From contig NZ_BOVL01000010.1 of assembly GCF_019972155.1 (NCBI RefSeq), positions 151,895 to 215,894 on the forward strand: a stretch of DNA of 64,000 bases, written 5' to 3'. Positions 54,560 through 63,447 of the stretch are shown here, one piece after another (position 1 is the stretch's first letter; each line of letters begins with the position of its first letter). A program made the translations under genes and the position numbers. Origin of the DNA: Bradyrhizobium sp. RD5-C2 (GTDB taxonomy: Bacteria; Pseudomonadota; Alphaproteobacteria; Rhizobiales; Xanthobacteraceae). The notes beneath the pieces are model-generated. The model searched no databases. It was given only the letters and a program-made list of their open reading frames with translations, and had not been told where the DNA came from.

Positions 54560-55354
54560 ATGCCTTCCGAACTCCGTTCGCCCCGTCTGGCGGTCCTGAT
54601 CGACGCCGACAATGCATCTGCAAGGATCGCCGATGGGCTGTTCGAGGAGATCGCCAAGATCGGTGAGGCCAGCGTGCGCCGCATCTATGGCGACTTCTCC
54701 AATCCGAGGTCCAAGGGCTGGGCCGACATTCTGTCCAAGCACGCCATCATCCCGCAGCAGCAATTCGCCTATACGACCGGCAAGAATGCATCCGACATCA
54801 CCCTGGTGATCGATGCGATGGACCTGCTGCACAGCGGCCGGTTCGATGGATTCTGCCTGGTGTCGTCGGACAGTGATTTCACCCGGCTTGCCGCCCGCAT
54901 CCGCGAGCACGGCATCGACGTATTCGGGTTCGGCGAGCAGAAGACGCCGGAGAGTTTTCGGCAGGCCTGCCGCAGGTTCGTCTATACCGAGAATTTGCGC
55001 GGCGGCGTGACGAACAATCAGGATGCGGCCGTGCGCGCCCAGCCGCTGCAGCCGCCGGACGCCGCCACGCCCATCCTCAAGAAGGTGATCGGCCAGATGG
55101 CCAGCGAGGACGGCTGGGTGACGCTTGGCGAGGTCGGACGGCAGCTGGCCAATCTGGCATCGGATTTCGATCAAAGGACTTACGGCTTCCGCACCCTGAG
55201 CGAACTGGTGCGCAGGACAAACGCGTTCGAGATCGAGCAGCCCAAGGGCGGGACGACGCGAATCCGCATCAAGCCTTCAGCTGACGCCCCTGCGAAAGCA
55301 CCTCCAAGACGGCGAACGCCAAGACGACGAGCCGGTCAAAAACCGCCGGAATGA
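54560..55354 (+). CDS. NYN-domain (PIN-like) nuclease with OST-HTH/LOTUS domain
   Basis: The 264-residue protein starts with an NYN domain of the LabA/DUF88 kind: catalytic-type acidic residues in LIDADNAS (near 13-20), DITLVIDAMDLL and SSDSDFTRL. A C-terminal OST-HTH (LOTUS) domain follows (about 170-240), which in other proteins binds RNA. The tail is basic (APPRRRTPRRRAGQKPPE). This matches predicted RNA endonucleases or RNA-binding ribonuclease regulators. No substrate is known for this protein. A hairpin follows 54 bases after the stop. Confidence 0.85.
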   Translation: MPSELRSPRLAVLIDADNASARIADGLFEEIAKIGEASVRRIYGDFSNPRSKGWADILSKHAIIPQQQFAYTTGKNASDITLVIDAMDLLHSGRFDGFCLVSSDSDFTRLAARIREHGIDVFGFGEQKTPESFRQACRRFVYTENLRGGVTNNQDAAVRAQPLQPPDAATPILKKVIGQMASEDGWVTLGEVGRQLANLASDFDQRTYGFRTLSELVRRTNAFEIEQPKGGTTRIRIKPSADAPAKAPPRRRTPRRRAGQKPPE

Positions 55355-55408
55355 ATGGCGCGCAGCGCGCTCCTGCTCTGAACCATCTCTGAATCTGAAC
55401 CAACGATG

Positions 55409-55445
55409 AATGCTGCCTCGGACATTATTCGGAGCAGCATTTTCG
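55409..55445 (+). terminator. Probable terminator after the NYN gene
   Basis: Stem ATGCTGC-TC/GAGCAGCAT with one bulged C, followed by TTTTC. It lies 54 bases past the stop codon. The sequence is related to the hairpin at 53824. Confidence 0.55.
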
Positions 55446-55571
55446 TATGTGCCGGAACCGAAGCGAGTTGCCGCGGAACTGGAATTTGCGCGCAAATTGC
55501 CGCGTTGGAACTGGAACGTCTCGTTCCCTGCGATGTTGAAGGGGCGTCTCATAGCTCGGAGGAGGAGAATG

Positions 55572-55961
55572 ATGAACAAGCGTTTTGCTGTTTCCCTTGT
55601 GTCTGCTGTATCGCTGCTCGCGTCCGGTTCGGCGTTCGCACAGTCCACGACGGCAGCGGGTGCCGCGAACGGTGCGCGGACCGGTGGCGAGATCGCAGGC
55701 CCGGTTGGCGAGATCGTCGGCGGCACCGTTGGTGCTGCGGTCGGTGCCGGCCTGGAGATTCCGAATGCGGTGATCACCTCGATCCCGCGCGACGAACCCT
55801 CGGTCGTGGTGCGCGAACGCGTCGTGGTCGGCGAGCCGCTGCCCGACACCGTCGTGCTGCGCCCGGTGCCGCGCTACACCGAATATCGCTACGCTGTTGT
55901 CAACGATCGCCGCGTGATCGTGGAGCCGCGCACCCGCCGTATCGTCAAGATCATCGATTGA
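55572..55961 (+). CDS. DUF1236-like exported protein
   Basis: The 129-residue product has a Sec signal (MNKRFAVSLVSAVSLLASGSAFAQS, shown with cleavage after AFA), a Gly/Ala-rich stretch (about 26-60) and a C-terminal DUF1236 pattern with VREAR-like residues: VVVRERVVVGEPLPDTVVLR, then PRYTEYRYAVVNDRRVIVEPRTRRIVKIID. This family is frequent in rhizobia, where its role is unknown; it may be an envelope or stress protein. The start is set at ATG 55572 behind GGAGGAGG; ATG 55569 is the alternative. Confidence 0.82.
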   Translation: MNKRFAVSLVSAVSLLASGSAFAQSTTAAGAANGARTGGEIAGPVGEIVGGTVGAAVGAGLEIPNAVITSIPRDEPSVVVRERVVVGEPLPDTVVLRPVPRYTEYRYAVVNDRRVIVEPRTRRIVKIID

Positions 55962-56133
55962 TCTGGATTTCCGACTGCGGACATCCTCGCGGGCTTGTCG
56001 CCCGCGGGGATTTTCGCATGGCACAGGCCCGCTTTTTTCATGAGGCGCCTGGTTGGCCTGACGGCCCGATCCCCTAGACTGGTCCGCAACAAGCGGACGC
56101 AGCCCGCGGCCGCCTCGAGAGCAGGGTGGAAAC

Positions 56134-57195
56134 ATGGGTCGGAAGATCGCGATCGTCGGCGCGGGTGCGGTCGGCGGCTATGCCGGTGCGCATATGGTGC
56201 AGGCGGGTGAGGACGTCACCTTCATCGATCCCTGGCCCGAGCATGTCGCGCACATGCGCAAGCACGGACTCCACGTGACGCACGCGATGGATGTTGCGAA
56301 GTTCTCGGTGCCGGTGCGCGCGCTTGATATCACCGACGCGCAGCAGCTGGCCAAGGAAAAGCCGGTCGACATCGCCTTCGTCTGCATGAAGTCCTACGAC
56401 ACCGCCTGGGCGACCATGCTGATCCGGCAATATCTGGCGGCCGACGGCTATGTCGTGTCGCTGCAGAACTGCATGAACGAGGAGACGATCGCTGGCATCG
56501 TCGGCTGGGGCAAGACACTCGGCTGCATCGCAAGCAGCATCACCGTCAATCTGCCGGAGCCCGGCCATATCCACCGCGGCGCCGGCAAGGGTGGCGCCGC
56601 GCATACCGTGTTTCGCGCCGGCGAGGTGCATGGCCGCATCACCGCGCGGGCGGAGGAAGTCTGCCGGCTGGTCGGCTACTCCGATAGCGCCAAGGTGACC
56701 TCCAATCTCTGGGGCGAACGCTGGTCCAAGCTCGTCGCCAACGTGATGGGCAACGGACTGTCGGCCTGCACGGGTCTAGCGGGCGGCGAGGTGCTGCAAA
56801 GCGAACCGCTGCGCCGCTTCTCGACGCGGCTCGGCAGCGAGGCGATCCGCGTCGGCCAGGCGCAGGGCTATCAGCTGGAAGAGATCCTGCATCTGCCGCC
56901 CGAGACCATCGCGCGGGCCGGCGAGGGCGACGAGGCCGCGACGCGCGCCTGCGACGAGCAGCGCTTCAAGGATGCCAAGCGCACCTCATCCGCACAACGT
57001 CCCTCGATGGGCCAGGACATGCAGAAGGGCCGCCGCACCGAGATCGAATTCCTCAACGGCTTCGTGGTGCGCGAGGGTGAGAAGCTCGGCCTCGCCTGCA
57101 ATGCCAACGCCGCGCTGACCGACATCGTCAAGCGCGTCGAACGCGGCGAGCTCGCGCCGGATCCGCGGCACATCACGGAATTGCGGATGAATTGA
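56134..57195 (+). CDS. PanE/ketopantoate-reductase-like NAD(P)H oxidoreductase
   Basis: The 353-residue protein has a Rossmann N-terminal domain with GAGAVGGYAGAH at about residues 8-19 and a helical ApbA/PanE C-terminal domain (from about 195, with WSKLVANVMGNGLSACTG). Members reduce 2-ketopantoate, and some use other 2-keto or CoA substrates; Methylobacterium PanE2 is an oxalyl-CoA reductase. The family's catalytic lysine is near KLVANV and an Asn is in NGLSA. Nearby genes do not point to pantothenate synthesis. Assignment stays at family level. Confidence 0.82.
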   Translation: MGRKIAIVGAGAVGGYAGAHMVQAGEDVTFIDPWPEHVAHMRKHGLHVTHAMDVAKFSVPVRALDITDAQQLAKEKPVDIAFVCMKSYDTAWATMLIRQYLAADGYVVSLQNCMNEETIAGIVGWGKTLGCIASSITVNLPEPGHIHRGAGKGGAAHTVFRAGEVHGRITARAEEVCRLVGYSDSAKVTSNLWGERWSKLVANVMGNGLSACTGLAGGEVLQSEPLRRFSTRLGSEAIRVGQAQGYQLEEILHLPPETIARAGEGDEAATRACDEQRFKDAKRTSSAQRPSMGQDMQKGRRTEIEFLNGFVVREGEKLGLACNANAALTDIVKRVERGELAPDPRHITELRMN

Positions 57196-57220
57196 GCAGC
57201 GTGTGTGCTGCGACGCGGCG

Positions 57221-58357
57221 TCAAAGGCGGACGGCCGGAAGCGGCCACGTCGCCTTCAGCACGAGCATGTACAGGGCGAAGGTTGCGGTTGAGGCAATTG
57301 CCAGCATGACCCCGTCGTGCAGGGTCAGCCGTTCGAGCTCCATGGTCCGTCCGCCGCTGAGGTAGCGCTGCAGAGCAAACAACATGAAGGGAATCCCGAT
57401 CAGGAGCGATTGGAGGTAGACGGCGAGCGCGATGCCGATCAGGATTCCGATCCAGCCCACGATCAACGCGGACCTCCGATTCACTGAGCCGACGAGAGCA
57501 TTGAGGATCAGGCCGCCATCGAGGGAATAGATCGGCAGCAGGTTGCTTGCATTCACAAAAGCGAACAGTTCGGCCAGCTTTCCAAGATAGAGTTGGCCGG
57601 TGGCCTGATAAGCGGCGAACAGGCCGAGTGTCGGCACGAGGCTCAGGCCTGGGCCCATCAGCGCGATGAAGCCGAGCCGGCCCTCCGTCCGATAGCCCGT
57701 CTTGGGAACGGCCATCCCGCCAAAGAAGGGCACGAGGTAGATGCCGCGTACGCCGACACCCGCCATCAGCATCGCCGCGGCGTGACCGGCTTCGTGCAGG
57801 ACGACGACCACGGTCAGGAGCAGCGCCGCCTTCCACCCCACGAGGTACCAGAAGCTGAGCAGGGCCACGATCGACAGCAGCCATCCGTTGTTGCCGACCG
57901 TGGAGAGACGATTGGAGGTGCCGGCTTCTTTCTCGCATTGCTGCTTGATCAGGTTCGCCATGCGGCGCAGCCCGATCGGATAGTTGATACGGTCGCGAAA
58001 GACGTGCGGGGTCAATTCATTGGATACGATGAGCTTCGTCCCCGCGGACGTCGCCTCGATCGTGAGTTCGGCTACGGTATCGCGGCCGCCTTCCGGTGGA
58101 ATGGAGAGCGGGTGAGCCACGATTCGTCCTCTGATGATCCCTTTTTCCTCGTCGCGCTCGAGCTCGCGCGAGACGTTCTGCGCCCGAACCTGGCCGTTCA
58201 CGGTGGCGCTTGTCAGCCAAAGATCGGCGCTGTCGGGCACCGGCTCGCGCGATATCTCCATGATCGGCGGCCCATCGAACACCATGCGGTCCGCAATATT
58301 GAAGCGCCACACGGCCTCGCGCGGCGCGTTGATGAGAACAGTGAACTCGCACCGCAA
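57221..58357 (-). CDS. SRPBCC domain fused to a site-2 protease-like M50 metallopeptidase
   Basis: The first 145 residues look like an SRPBCC/START ligand domain: CEFTVLINAPREAVWRF, then GTKLIVSNELTPH. The rest is a membrane metallopeptidase with the zinc motif VLHEAGHAAAML near residue 184 and the second signature NASNLLPIYSLDGG, plus about six spans. Site-2 proteases cut membrane proteins in signalling. The fusion is unusual: the soluble domain may sense a lipid and gate the protease. The start is uncertain: the TTG at 58357 has no good ribosome site, and similar residues continue upstream to a stop about 30 codons earlier. Confidence 0.8.
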   Translation of the reverse strand: MRCEFTVLINAPREAVWRFNIADRMVFDGPPIMEISREPVPDSADLWLTSATVNGQVRAQNVSRELERDEEKGIIRGRIVAHPLSIPPEGGRDTVAELTIEATSAGTKLIVSNELTPHVFRDRINYPIGLRRMANLIKQQCEKEAGTSNRLSTVGNNGWLLSIVALLSFWYLVGWKAALLLTVVVVLHEAGHAAAMLMAGVGVRGIYLVPFFGGMAVPKTGYRTEGRLGFIALMGPGLSLVPTLGLFAAYQATGQLYLGKLAELFAFVNASNLLPIYSLDGGLILNALVGSVNRRSALIVGWIGILIGIALAVYLQSLLIGIPFMLFALQRYLSGGRTMELERLTLHDGVMLAIASTATFALYMLVLKATWPLPAVRL

Positions 58358-58678
58358 TCGGTTACGTGCCCGCAGCGCGTCGACGAGGCCTTGCAGCGCA
58401 TAGTAGGCGATGCGCAGCAGCTCGATGGGTAGTGACTACAGTGCGAGCATGACGGAGGAACCTACGCTAACTGAAGTGGCGAGCCGTGAAGTGCCGCCTG
58501 GGCAGGCCAAAGTTATCAGCGCATTGCTGCAGTGTCCCCCGCGCGGACCAATAGAATACTAGCATAGGTTGTTTTTGGGTAAATCACGAACCAGCGTGCT
58601 GGTTCGACCTTCCCCCGTATGGTCGGTCTTGCGGATTGGCGGGCCGTCTTCGGCTTGTGCGCTGAGCTTCGCGGAGTC
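58358..58678. other. Intergenic region
   Basis: About 320 bases with no supported gene. The left end may contain the true start of the SRPBCC-M50 gene, and a divergent or bidirectional promoter is possible. I see no clear terminator for the TPP gene at 58679. Confidence 0.4.
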
Positions 58679-59281
58679 TTACAGCAGCTGCCTCACTCCC
58701 ATCCCGTGCATGAAGCGCTCGCGGATCTGCACGGGGTCGCGGCGGGTGGTGCCGGTGCCGGGTTTGTCGTCGATGCGGACGCCGATCAGGGTCGGGCCGG
58801 AAGCCTGTTTCGACTGCGCGATCAGCCGCTCGAAATCGTCCTCGTCGGCGGCCCAGGAGCTGTTGGCGATGCCGCTGGCGATTGCGACCGCGACGATGTC
58901 GGTATGGCCTGCGGCCGGGGTCGGCTGGCTGCCGGTGATCTGGTAGATGCCGTTGTCCATCACCACCATGGTCAAGTTCTTCGGGGCCAGCGTCGCGATG
59001 GTCGAGAGGCAGCCGAGCTGCATCAACAGCGAGCCGTCGCCTTCGAGCGCGAACACGCGGCGCTTCGGCTGCGCCAGTGCGACGCCAAGCGCGATCGGAA
59101 ACGCAAGTCCCATGCTGCCCAGCATGTAGAAATTCTCAGGCCGGTGGCCGGCGGCCCAAAGATCGAAATTGGTGTTGCCGATGCCGCCGATCACGGCCTC
59201 GTCCTTCAGCCCGGCGACGAGGCGCTGGGTGAGTTCGAAGCGGTTCATCACCTTGGTGTTGCGCGCTTGTGTGCTGGTCAT
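58679..59281 (-). CDS. TPP-dependent decarboxylase, TPP-binding subunit
   Basis: The 200-residue protein is the C-terminal half of a split thiamine-diphosphate decarboxylase of the sulfopyruvate/phosphonopyruvate decarboxylase type. The TPP/Mg motif is EGDGSLLMQLGCLSTIATL ending at MVVMDNGIYQITGSQ. The ATG at 59281 is nine bases after the stop of its partner, and the two form the active heterodimer pair. Substrate is probably a 3-substituted pyruvate; sulfopyruvate is only the best-known case. It is divergent from a TctC/amidohydrolase/dehydrogenase operon. Confidence 0.85.
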   Translation of the reverse strand: MTSTQARNTKVMNRFELTQRLVAGLKDEAVIGGIGNTNFDLWAAGHRPENFYMLGSMGLAFPIALGVALAQPKRRVFALEGDGSLLMQLGCLSTIATLAPKNLTMVVMDNGIYQITGSQPTPAAGHTDIVAVAIASGIANSSWAADEDDFERLIAQSKQASGPTLIGVRIDDKPGTGTTRRDPVQIRERFMHGMGVRQLL

Positions 59282-59289
59282 GGCTGATC

Positions 59290-59841
59290 TCACTTGTCGA
59301 AGGTCTTGCCGCCGGTCAACAGCGGCGAGAGGATCAGCGCCACCGGCGCCTGGGTGGTGACGGCCTGCTTGATCGAGCGGTCGGCGATGAATTCGAGCTC
59401 GTCGAGCCGGGTGATGGTGTGATGCTCCATCGCCAGCGAATCCAGCACCGGGCGCATGGTGCGGCAGACCAGCGCCTGGCCGTAATTGAACTCGCCGAGC
59501 GTGCCGCGTTCGGAGACGAACATGATCAGCGGGATCTGGTAGGGCACCGCGAGCGAGGCCAGCACGTTGGCGAGCGTGGCAAAGCCCGAGGTCTGCATCA
59601 GCACGGCGCCGCGCGTGCCCGCCATCCAGGCGCCGGAAACGATGCCGACGGCCTCTTCCTCGCGCGCGGTCGGAAACGTGGTGAAATAGGGATCGGCATG
59701 CAGGTCCTTGATCAGCGTGGTCAGCACCCGGTCGGGCACATAGGGCACCAGCTTGATCTCGTTCCGCTTCAGCGTCTGCAGCACGATGCCGTGCCAGGTG
59801 GTCGCCGTCTTCTGGGACGAGGCTTGTTCCGCGGCCGCCAT
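59290..59841 (-). CDS. TPP-dependent decarboxylase, PYR-domain subunit
   Basis: The 183-residue protein is the N-terminal half (PYR domain) of a split TPP decarboxylase: the activating Glu is in FPTAREEEAVGIVSGAWMAG near residue 57. The start is ATG 59841 with AAGGGAG upstream; the frame extending to 60072 lies in the divergent promoter and is unsupported. It is the first gene of the pair (58679 is second). Together they resemble ComD/ComE or the subunits of phosphonopyruvate decarboxylase-like enzymes. Confidence 0.85.
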   Translation of the reverse strand: MAAAEQASSQKTATTWHGIVLQTLKRNEIKLVPYVPDRVLTTLIKDLHADPYFTTFPTAREEEAVGIVSGAWMAGTRGAVLMQTSGFATLANVLASLAVPYQIPLIMFVSERGTLGEFNYGQALVCRTMRPVLDSLAMEHHTITRLDELEFIADRSIKQAVTTQAPVALILSPLLTGGKTFDK

Positions 59842-60028
59842 CCTGTTCTCCCTTGTCACGCGACGCTGATGTTCGCTTGCGATCCAAAACTTGACGCGGT
59901 GCCTGCGATTGTCAACATGCCCCGACCGCATCGCGATCTGCGCAATTCGGTCATCGCAGCGCCGGACCGGCGTGCGATACAGGCGGTAACGACAAAGGGA
60001 CGGAACGATCACGGGACGGGAGGCGTCG

Positions 60029-60994
60029 ATGACCGGATGGGTCTGGCGGACCGCCATTGCGGCAGCGGCCATGGTTGTGGCCGGCCTCGCGTCCGCGCAG
60101 CCATACCCGGCAAAGGCCGTTCATATTCTCGTCCCATATCCGCCCGGCGGCGGCGTCGACGTGCTGACGCGGACACTCGCCGAAGCCGTGTCGAAAACCT
60201 GGACGCAGTCGATCGTGGTGGAGAACCGGCCCGGCGCCGGCGGGGTGATCGCCTCGCAGGCGATCGCAAGCGCCGCGCCTGATGGCTACAATCTGATCAT
60301 GGTGGCGAGCGGCCACGCCACCAATCCGTTCCTCTATCCCAAACTGCCCTACGACACGTTCAGGGATTTCTCGCCGATCTCGCTACTCGCATCGTCGCCG
60401 AATGTGCTGCTGGTGCGCGCGGACTCGCCGTTCAAGTCGGTCGGCGATGTCATCGCGGCGGCGAAGGCGAAGCCTGGCAGCCTGTCGTTTGCCCATGCCG
60501 GCAACGGCACCTCGACCCATCTGGCGGGCGAATTGCTCAACAGCCTCGCCAAGATCGAACTCAACGCCATCCCCTACAAGGGCGGTGCGCCGGCGATCAA
60601 CGATCTGCTGGGCGGACAGATTCCGATGTCGTTCAACAACGGGCCGGAATCGGTCGGACAGTTGCAGGCCGGCACGGTGCGCGCGCTGGCCGTGACGACG
60701 GCGTCGCGTGCGCCGTTCCTGCCCGATGTGCCCAGCATGTCGGAAACCGTGCCGAGCTACGACACCGAGGTGTGGTGGGGGCTGCTCGGACCGGGCAACA
60801 TGCCCGCGGATCTCGTTGCGAAGATTTCGCATGATTTCGTCGCGGCGGTGAACACGGATGTCGTGAAGGAGCGTCTCGGCAAGCTCGGCGCGATCCCGAT
60901 CGGCTCCACGCCTGACAAACTCGCCGCCAAGATCAAGGCCGACTACGACAAATGGGGGCCGATCATCAAGGCCGCCGGCATGAAGGCGGAGTAG
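60029..60994 (+). CDS. TctC-type tripartite tricarboxylate transporter substrate-binding protein
   Basis: The 321-residue protein has a Sec signal (WRTAIAAAAMVVAGLASAQ) and a Bug/TctC binding domain: YPAKAVHILVPYPPGGGVDVLTRTL, in two parts, then ENRPGAGGVIASQAIA and AHAGNGTSTHLAGELL. Such proteins capture carboxylates in the periplasm. TctA and TctB membrane partners are not adjacent, so it must use distant ones or act as a sensor. GGGAGG stands before the ATG. It starts an operon with the next two genes and is divergent from the TPP decarboxylase pair. Confidence 0.88.
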   Translation: MTGWVWRTAIAAAAMVVAGLASAQPYPAKAVHILVPYPPGGGVDVLTRTLAEAVSKTWTQSIVVENRPGAGGVIASQAIASAAPDGYNLIMVASGHATNPFLYPKLPYDTFRDFSPISLLASSPNVLLVRADSPFKSVGDVIAAAKAKPGSLSFAHAGNGTSTHLAGELLNSLAKIELNAIPYKGGAPAINDLLGGQIPMSFNNGPESVGQLQAGTVRALAVTTASRAPFLPDVPSMSETVPSYDTEVWWGLLGPGNMPADLVAKISHDFVAAVNTDVVKERLGKLGAIPIGSTPDKLAAKIKADYDKWGPIIKAAGMKAE

Positions 60995-60998
60995 GAAG

Positions 60999-61895
60999 AT
61001 GGCTGAATCAGAGATTCCCCCCTGCCTGCCGCCGCGTCCGGTGACGCCGCCGAGAGAGAAGCTGCCGCCAAAGGCGTGCGATACGCATGCGCATGTATTC
61101 GGCCCGTCGGACCGCTTCCCCTATGCCGCCGATCGCAGCTACACGCCGCCCGACGCGCCGCTTGCGAGTTATCTCGGCATGCTCGATGCGCTCGGCTTCA
61201 CCCGCGGCGTGCTGGTGCAGGGCAGCGCGCATGGCCGCGACAATTCGGCGATGCTGGAGGCGCTGCAACGCGAGCCGGCGCGGTTGCGCGGCGTCGCGGT
61301 GGCCGATGCCGATGTGGCGGCGGGCACGCTGCGGCAATGGCATGTGCTCGGCGTCCGTGGCTTGCGCTTCAACCATTTCTTCCGCGGCGGGCAGTTGCAC
61401 TATCGCGGCGGCATCCCCTTGAGCATCGCCGAGACGCACGCGCCCGTGATGGCCGAGCTCGGCTGGCATCTGCAGCTCTGGATCGACGTCAAGGATCTGC
61501 CTGACACGGTCCCGACGCTGAAGGCACTGGGCCTGCCGGTCGTGGTCGATCACATGGGCCGCACCGATGCGGCCGCCGGCATCAACACCGCGGGCTTTCA
61601 GAGCCTGCTGCGCGCGGTCGGCGAGGGCTGGTGCTGGGCCAAACTGTCAGGCGCGCATCGCCTGAGCCAGCGCGCGCCGGATTATCCGGATGCGCGGCCA
61701 TTCCACGAGGCGCTAGTGTCGGCCAACTCCGAACAGCTGGTGTGGGGCGGCGACTGGCCGCATCCGCGCGTCGAGGGTGAGATGCCCGACGCCGGCCATC
61801 TGCTGACGCTGTTCCAGGCGTGGACGCCGGATGCGGCGACCCGACACCGCATCCTCGTCGATAATCCCGCACGACTCTATGGCTTCCCAAACTGA
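60999..61895 (+). CDS. Amidohydrolase, 2-pyrone-4,6-dicarboxylate lactonase-like
   Basis: The 298-residue TIM-barrel hydrolase has the metal-type motif CDTHAHVFGP near residue 27, VVDHMGR, and GGDWPHP near the C-terminus. This set resembles LigI-type lactonases and related amidohydrolase_2 proteins that open lactones of aromatic breakdown products. The gap to TctC is four bases. Its substrate may be a lactone of the acid that TctC binds and the TPP enzyme cleaves. Confidence 0.85.
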   Translation: MAESEIPPCLPPRPVTPPREKLPPKACDTHAHVFGPSDRFPYAADRSYTPPDAPLASYLGMLDALGFTRGVLVQGSAHGRDNSAMLEALQREPARLRGVAVADADVAAGTLRQWHVLGVRGLRFNHFFRGGQLHYRGGIPLSIAETHAPVMAELGWHLQLWIDVKDLPDTVPTLKALGLPVVVDHMGRTDAAAGINTAGFQSLLRAVGEGWCWAKLSGAHRLSQRAPDYPDARPFHEALVSANSEQLVWGGDWPHPRVEGEMPDAGHLLTLFQAWTPDAATRHRILVDNPARLYGFPN

Positions 61896-61910
61896 AAGCT
61901 GCTGCACGAC

Positions 61911-62960
61911 ATGACCGTCAACAACAAGCGCGTGTTCTACGTCAAATACCTCGCCCACGAGATCTACGTCGACATCCTGAAGAAGCGGCCGGATGTCCGG
62001 CTCGACCGTTTGGAGAACGAGACGCCGGAGGCGACGTTCGCGCCGGTTCTCGCCGACGCACATGCCTATCAGATCGGCGCCGCCCGCGACGAGTTGGCGC
62101 CGCATTTCCATGCCCATGCCGAACTGTTGAAGCGCGCGCCGAACCTGTTGATCGTGTCGTCGAACGGCGCCGGGTTCGATCCGGTCGATGTCGATGCCTG
62201 CACCGCGGCGGGCGTGCTGGTGGTCAACCAGTCCGGCGGCAACGCCAACTCGGTCGCTGAGCACGCGCTCGGCATGATGCTGACGCTGTCGAAGCGCATC
62301 ATCCAGTCCGACCGCCGGCTGCGGCGCGAGGCCAACGTCAACCGCAACGACCTGATCGGCAACGAGCTGAACGAGAAGACCGTCGGCATCGTCGGCCTCG
62401 GCAATGTCGGCCGCCGCATCGCCGAGCTGTGCAAGGGCCTCTTGCATATGAAGGTGATCGCCTACGATCCCTACCTGACGGCGGATGAGATGGCGAAGCG
62501 GGGCGGGGAGAAGGTCGAGCTCGACGATCTCCTGCGCCGTGCGGACTTCGTCTCGATCTCCTGTCCGCTGGACGGCAAGAGCCGCGGCATGATCGGCGCG
62601 CGCGAATTCGCGCTGATGCAGCCGCACGCCTACTTCGTCACCACGGCGCGCGGCTTCATCCATGACGAGAAGGCATTGGAAGAGGCATTGCGAGAGAAGC
62701 GCATCGCCGGCGCCGGCCTCGACGTCTGGTCCAAGGAACCGCCGCCGCCGGATCATCCGCTGCTGCAGTTCGACAACGTGCTGGCGAGCCCGCACACCGC
62801 CGGCGTCACCCGCGAGGCGCGCATCAACATGGGCAGGATCGCGGCCGAGCAGATCCTCGACGCCCTCGACGGCAAGCGCCCGCCGCGCATCATCAATCCC
62901 GAGGTCTGGCCGGTCTACGCCAAGCGGTTCGAGAAGGCGTTCGGGTTCACGCCGGGGTAG
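61911..62960 (+). CDS. D-2-hydroxyacid dehydrogenase (phosphoglycerate dehydrogenase-like)
   Basis: The 349-residue NAD-dependent enzyme has the Rossmann motif VGIVGLGNVGRRIAELC near residue 157 and the catalytic residues of the family: Arg in TTARGFIHDE, Glu in the WSKEPPPPDHP region and His in SPHTAG. Such enzymes oxidise or reduce D-2-hydroxy-acids. It follows the amidohydrolase by 15 bases in the TctC operon, fitting a route for a hydroxy- or keto-acid. Identity beyond family level is not clear. Confidence 0.87.
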   Translation: MTVNNKRVFYVKYLAHEIYVDILKKRPDVRLDRLENETPEATFAPVLADAHAYQIGAARDELAPHFHAHAELLKRAPNLLIVSSNGAGFDPVDVDACTAAGVLVVNQSGGNANSVAEHALGMMLTLSKRIIQSDRRLRREANVNRNDLIGNELNEKTVGIVGLGNVGRRIAELCKGLLHMKVIAYDPYLTADEMAKRGGEKVELDDLLRRADFVSISCPLDGKSRGMIGAREFALMQPHAYFVTTARGFIHDEKALEEALREKRIAGAGLDVWSKEPPPPDHPLLQFDNVLASPHTAGVTREARINMGRIAAEQILDALDGKRPPRIINPEVWPVYAKRFEKAFGFTPG

Positions 62961-63447
62961 GTCGACGATCATTGCTGTCGACGATGAGGCCAGCCGGGTG
63001 AGGTGAGTACGCTGGTCAGAGGGCCTCCCTTGCGGGGGCCGTGGCTGTGCGCGGCCAAAATATCGAAAACAACCCCATGCAAAGAAGCTGACGACTGCCG
63101 GCGGTTCGACCAGGCAACTTGACGCGTCGGGCAACTCAGGGGTAGATTTCCAATATTCAGAAATCGCGCAAGCGCCCGGCTTTGCGAGGAGAGCGACCGC
63201 AGGGGCGGAGGAAACTGTCCGCCGGTGCGTGCCTCACGCGAATAGCCAATCGTGCCAGCGTTGTCGCGCCAAAAATACCGGAGAAAATCTCCTTCGTGTT
63301 GGCCTCGATCGAGGCAATAAACCCACTGTCGAAACGGCGCCCGGCAACGCGTCCGTTGTTATTTTCGCTGAGATATCGACGGCTTAGCCCGGAATCGCCA
63401 TTTTCCCTTCGTGCCCGCCCGTTCGAAGCACGGAAGGAAGAAGTGTC
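62961..63447. other. Intergenic region of about 490 bases
   Basis: Between the dehydrogenase and the next candidate small gene there is no frame I would support. The sequence has many short open frames and no T-run hairpin; the G+C drops slightly around 63240-63390. Confidence 0.5.
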
